Positions 6,969-8,537 of a DNA stretch of 8,537 nt are shown in pieces. Where the stretch lies: contig CAZLJE010000072.1 in NCBI GenBank assembly GCA_964559835.1, positions 1 to 8,537 of the forward strand, given 5' to 3'. The notes under the pieces were generated by a model. The model was not told the DNA's origin. It saw only the letters and a program-made list of their open reading frames with translations, and searched no databases. The position numbers were made by a program, and so were the translations under genes. Source of the stretch: DAISJI01 sp964559835 (GTDB lineage Bacteria > Acidobacteriota > Terriglobia > Terriglobales > Acidobacteriaceae). Position 1 is the stretch's first letter. Each line of letters opens with the position of its first letter.

Positions 6969-7622
6969 TTATGCCACTTTCTCTACCTGCCCGAATTCCA
7001 GTTCCACGGGTGTCGAGCGGCCGAAGATGGTGACCATGACCTTCAAGGTCTCGCGATCTTCGTTGACCTCATCGACCACGCCGGTAAACGTCGCAAACGG
7101 GCCTTCGGTGATACGCACCGACTCGTTCTTTTCGAACTTGACCTTGAGCTTCGGCTTTTCCTTGCTCTCCGCCACGCGGTAAATGATCGTGTTCACTTCG
7201 TCGGTGGACATGGGCGTCGGCTGATTGCCCGCGCCCAAAAAGCCGGTCACGCGCGGCGTGGACTTCACCACGTGCCAGAGGTTCTGCCCGTCCGGCGTCG
7301 ACAGGTCCATGTCCATCTCGACCAGCACATAGCCGGGAAGGAAGGCGCGCTCGGTGGTGTACTTCTTGCCGTTGCGGATCTCGGTCACGGGCTCGGTCGG
7401 GATAATGACCTTGCCGATCTTGTCCTGCAGGTGGAAAGCCTGGACGCGCGACTCAAGCGATTCCCGCACCTTGCGCTCGAAACCCGAGTACGTGTGGATG
7501 ATGTACCACTTGAGATTCGGGTTCGAGGGAGCAGCCGTCTGCTCGCCACCTTCGGCGACGCCGTCGGCGGGCTGCTGGGGCGGAACCTGCTCCGCGGTTT
7601 CTTTGTTGAGTTCTTCTGCCAT
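6969..7622 (-). CDS. nusG: Transcription termination/antitermination factor NusG
   Basis: NusG binds the RNA polymerase clamp through its NGN domain and contacts Rho or ribosomal protein S10 through its KOW domain, linking transcription with termination or translation. It has 217 residues, longer than the 181 of E. coli. The extra length is a hydrophilic, low-complexity N-terminal tail (about residues 1-36, rich in E, P, Q and A). The NGN domain starts at LKWYIIHTYSGFERKV (37-52) and includes RAFLPGYVLVEM (92-103). The KOW domain is about 165-217, with VRITEGPFATFTGVV (169-183). The ATG at 7620-7622 is the only possible start: a TAA lies in frame at 7638-7640 and no other start codon occurs before the NGN domain. 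There is no Shine-Dalgarno directly upstream (see hairpin entry). Confidence 0.99.
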   Translation of the reverse strand: MAEELNKETAEQVPPQQPADGVAEGGEQTAAPSNPNLKWYIIHTYSGFERKVRESLESRVQAFHLQDKIGKVIIPTEPVTEIRNGKKYTTERAFLPGYVLVEMDMDLSTPDGQNLWHVVKSTPRVTGFLGAGNQPTPMSTDEVNTIIYRVAESKEKPKLKVKFEKNESVRITEGPFATFTGVVDEVNEDRETLKVMVTIFGRSTPVELEFGQVEKVA

Positions 7623-7630
7623 GCGTATCG

Positions 7631-7652
7631 CCCGGTGTTAGCCGGGAACCTC
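7631..7652 (-). promoter_or_regulatory. Hairpin between GAGG motif and nusG start
   Basis: The 35-base secE-nusG gap reads, in the transcript, GAGG (7649-7652), TT, then CCCGG-CTAACA-CCGGG (7631-7646), then CGATACGC and ATG. No purine-rich ribosome binding site lies within the usual distance of the ATG. If the 5-bp GC stem forms, it loops out 16 bases and leaves GAGG about 10 bases from the ATG, a normal spacing. Folding would then promote, not block, initiation. This is a reading of the sequence, untested. Confidence 0.4.
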
Positions 7653-7657
7653 ATTTC

Positions 7658-7927
7658 TTACCGGTGCGTGAAGTAGCGCAACAGCGAATCGATCGTGGTG
7701 CCGATGACCTTGTCGATCAGGGCAAAGTAGGCGCCGAACAGGAAGACAGTGATGATCACGACCACGGTCGTCGCCTGCACTTCCTTGCGGCTCGGGCTCG
7801 TGACCTTCTTCATTTCGGTGCGGACGTCGCTGTAGAAAGCCTTGGCCTTCTGCGGCCACGACTTCATCTGCTCGCCGATATTGCCCATACCTTTTGCGTC
7901 CGACGCTACTGCTGCTGACTTCGCCAT
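7658..7927 (-). CDS. secE: Preprotein translocase subunit SecE
   Basis: SecE is the small essential membrane subunit that clamps SecY in the general protein-export channel. At 89 residues it is the short single-membrane-span form typical of most bacteria (E. coli has three spans). A hydrophilic N-terminus of about 27 residues is followed by the amphipathic helix AKAFYSDVRTEMKKVTSPSR (28-47), which matches the family core (ELKKVxWPxR) with S-P in place of W-P. One transmembrane helix spans about 53-71 (TTVVVIITVFLFGAYFALI). The ATG at 7925-7927 is used; the best Shine-Dalgarno candidate, AAAAGG, is a little far, so the site is not strong. It lies 31 bases after the tRNA-Trp CCA end and 35 before nusG. 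Confidence 0.98.
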   Translation of the reverse strand: MAKSAAVASDAKGMGNIGEQMKSWPQKAKAFYSDVRTEMKKVTSPSRKEVQATTVVVIITVFLFGAYFALIDKVIGTTIDSLLRYFTHR

Positions 7928-7958
7928 TTTCCGTTACTACCTTTTCTTCGAACTAAAC

Positions 7959-8034
7959 TGGCAGGGGCGGAGGGATTCGAACCCCCAAGTCCGGTTTTGG
8001 AGACCGGCAGTTTAGCCGTTGAGCTTACGCCCCT
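7959..8034 (-). tRNA. trnW: tRNA-Trp (anticodon CCA), CCA end encoded
   Basis: This 76-base minus-strand tRNA has acceptor stem AGGGGCG/CGCCCCT, discriminator G and an encoded CCA (7959-7961). The anticodon arm is CCGGT-CTCCAAA-ACCGG with anticodon CCA (tryptophan), and the T arm is GGGGG-TTCGAAT-CCCTC. The variable loop is ACTT. The acceptor, anticodon loop and G73 match E. coli tRNA-Trp. The D region is odd: 20 bases lie between the acceptor and anticodon stems (E. coli 19), and the D stem has either a C-A mismatch and no A14, or a third linker base with two mismatches. It sits between rpmG and secE, so it is probably cut from the operon transcript. Confidence 0.95.
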
Positions 8035-8041
8035 AAATTCA

Positions 8042-8122
8042 TTGGTGATTTAGTGATTGAGTGATCGGTGATTGAGGCGGCGTTCGACAAAATCACTGAA
8101 CCGCAAATCGCTAAATCGCTAA
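8042..8122. repeat. Intergenic palindrome, copy B (after rpmG)
   Basis: This long imperfect inverted repeat has arms at 8042-8073 and 8091-8122 around a 17-base centre. Of 32 positions, 23 pair as Watson-Crick, 4 are G-T/T-G in plus-strand reading and 5 mismatch. The arms consist of near-tandem words of the type GTGATTTA and GTGATTGA. In the transcript the element begins one base after the rpmG stop codon and ends seven bases before the mature tRNA-Trp 5' end. The G-U pairs exist only if the plus strand is transcribed; on the operon RNA they become C-A oppositions. Confidence 0.8.
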
Positions 8123-8123
8123 T

Positions 8124-8276
8124 TTACTTCGCTTCCTTGTGCGCCGTGTGCTTGCGGCACTTGCGACAGAACTTCTTCATCTCGATGCGATCCGGAGTGG
8201 TCTTCCGGTTCTTCGTGGTGGAGTAGTTCTTGTCCTTGCAATCCGTGCACTGGAGCTGAACGATTTCCCTCGGCAT
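8124..8276 (-). CDS. rpmG: 50S ribosomal protein L33, zinc-binding form
   Basis: L33 is a small protein of the large subunit near the E site. The gene encodes 50 residues, MPREIVQLQCTDCKDKNY at the start and KHTAHKEAK at the end, which is the standard size. Two CxxC pairs (C10/C13 and C37/C40) make this the zinc-ribbon (C+) form, as opposed to the cysteine-free paralogue that some bacteria induce under zinc limitation. The ATG at 8274-8276 has GGAAAGG about nine bases upstream, and the stop is TAA at 8124-8126. Placement between tuf and tRNA-Trp/secE is common in bacteria outside Proteobacteria. A longer frame overlapping it (8119-8370) is only a shadow. Confidence 0.98.
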   Translation of the reverse strand: MPREIVQLQCTDCKDKNYSTTKNRKTTPDRIEMKKFCRKCRKHTAHKEAK

Positions 8277-8300
8277 TGCGAATACCTTTCCAACTCTGTC

Positions 8301-8316
8301 GCCCGCTGAAGCGGGC
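8301..8316. repeat. GC-rich perfect hairpin in tuf-rpmG spacer (6 bp)
   Basis: GCCCGC (8301-8306) and GCGGGC (8311-8316) form a perfect stem with a TGAA loop. No T-tract follows on either strand, so it is not an intrinsic terminator. It sits 11 bases upstream of the likely rpmG ribosome binding region and may be a REP-like element. Confidence 0.6.
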
Positions 8317-8338
8317 TTGAATCTCTGTAGCTTCTGTC

Positions 8339-8356
8339 CCCCGGCTTACGCCGGGG
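8339..8356. repeat. GC-rich perfect hairpin in tuf-rpmG spacer (7 bp)
   Basis: CCCCGGC (8339-8345) and GCCGGGG (8350-8356) form a perfect 7-bp stem with a TTAC loop and no adjacent T-tract. Sequences of this type are, as I recall, scattered through acidobacterial intergenic regions, so a dispersed REP-like repeat is the likeliest reading. Confidence 0.6.
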
Positions 8357-8369
8357 CTACGCTCTATCA

Positions 8370-8389
8370 CTCGCTTCGCGAGCTTTTTT
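8370..8389 (+). terminator. Intrinsic-terminator-like hairpin, plus-strand orientation
   Basis: CTCGC (8370-8374) and GCGAG (8378-8382) with a TTC loop are followed by C and six T residues (8384-8389). This has the form of a short rho-independent terminator, but for plus-strand transcription. For tuf, read on the minus strand, the run of A precedes the stem and nothing U-rich follows. No plus-strand gene lies upstream. It could stop antisense transcripts entering tuf, or be coincidental. Confidence 0.4.
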
Positions 8390-8418
8390 CCTTGCGCCTA
8401 CTGTTCTTGCGCCTACTG
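8389..8418. repeat. 15-bp tandem duplication spanning the tuf stop codon
   Basis: On the minus strand, CAGTAGGCGCAAGAA (8404-8418) is followed directly by CAGTAGGCGCAAGGA (8389-8403), identical at 14 of 15 positions. The first unit contains the last EF-Tu codon (CAG) and its TAG stop. The period is a multiple of three, so a second TAG (8398-8400) lies in frame five codons after the first. Confidence 0.85.
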
Positions 8419-8537
8419 AATGATTTCCGAGATCGTGCCTGCGCCGACGGTGCGGCCGCCTTCGCGAATGGCGAAGCGCAAACCCTTCTCCATCGCCACC
8501 GGCGTGATCAGCTCCACCACCAGCTGCACGTTGTCGC
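8413..8537 (-). CDS. tuf: Elongation factor Tu, C-terminal 40 residues (start outside window)
   Basis: EF-Tu carries aminoacyl-tRNA to the ribosome as a GTP complex. Only the end of beta-barrel domain 3 is here: DNVQLVVELITPVAMEKG, then LRFAIREGGRTVGAGTISEI and IQ before TAG. The FAIREGGRTVGAG motif is diagnostic and includes residues in the kirromycin/aminoacyl-tRNA contact region of the family. The rest of the gene lies beyond the right edge. The stop codon is part of a 15-bp tandem duplication. The spacer to rpmG is 136 bases with several hairpins, so tuf may be partly uncoupled from the genes that follow it. Confidence 0.97.
   Translation of the reverse strand, partial: DNVQLVVELITPVAMEKGLRFAIREGGRTVGAGTISEIIQ

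Overview
The window is one uninterrupted block of housekeeping translation and transcription genes, all read on the minus strand. In transcription order (high to low coordinates) it holds the 3' end of tuf (EF-Tu), rpmG (L33), tRNA-Trp(CCA), secE, nusG, rplK (L11), rplA (L1), rplJ (L10), rplL (L7/L12) and most of rpoB (RNA polymerase beta). Both ends cut a gene: tuf lacks its start and rpoB its C-terminus. This is the ancient tuf-secE-nusG-rplKAJL-rpoBC cluster. I see no phage, transposon, defence or accessory genes.

The organism is most likely a member of Acidobacteriota (class Terriglobia/Acidobacteriia, Koribacter-like). This is inferred from three things: the RpoB sequence, which carries an eight-cysteine double zinc-ribbon insertion near the N-terminus that I associate with acidobacterial beta subunits; the order tuf-rpmG-trnW-secE-nusG; and the intergenic style, with GTGATTTAGTGATT-type palindromes and short GC-rich hairpins such as CCCCGGC-TTAC-GCCGGGG. 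It is a judgement from recall, not a database match.

Layout: 1-3984 is rpoB. 3985-4442 is a gene-free 458-base leader with a perfect 11-bp inverted repeat at its rplL end. 4443-4829 is rplL. 4830-5054 is a strongly structured spacer: a potential four-way-junction RNA just upstream of the rplL ribosome binding site, plus a long imperfect palindrome that starts just after the rplJ stop. 5055-6885 is rplJ, rplA and rplK with short spacers. 6969-7927 is nusG and secE, with a hairpin in place of a normal Shine-Dalgarno next to the nusG start. 7959-8034 is tRNA-Trp with an odd D arm. 8042-8122 is a second palindrome, touching the rpmG stop. 8124-8276 is rpmG. 8277-8412 is a hairpin-rich spacer, and 8413-8537 is the tuf tail.

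Functionally the genes supply the tRNA delivery factor (EF-Tu), the ribosomal GTPase-associated centre and stalk (L11, L10, L7/L12, with L1 at the exit side), the transcription factor that couples RNA polymerase to the ribosome and Rho (NusG), the essential SecE subunit of the protein channel, and the catalytic beta subunit of RNA polymerase. I found no new multi-gene system. The points that repay a second look are the zinc-ribbon insertion in beta, the structured rplJ-rplL spacer, the pair of palindromes abutting ribosomal-protein stop codons, the nusG start-site hairpin and the tRNA-Trp D arm.
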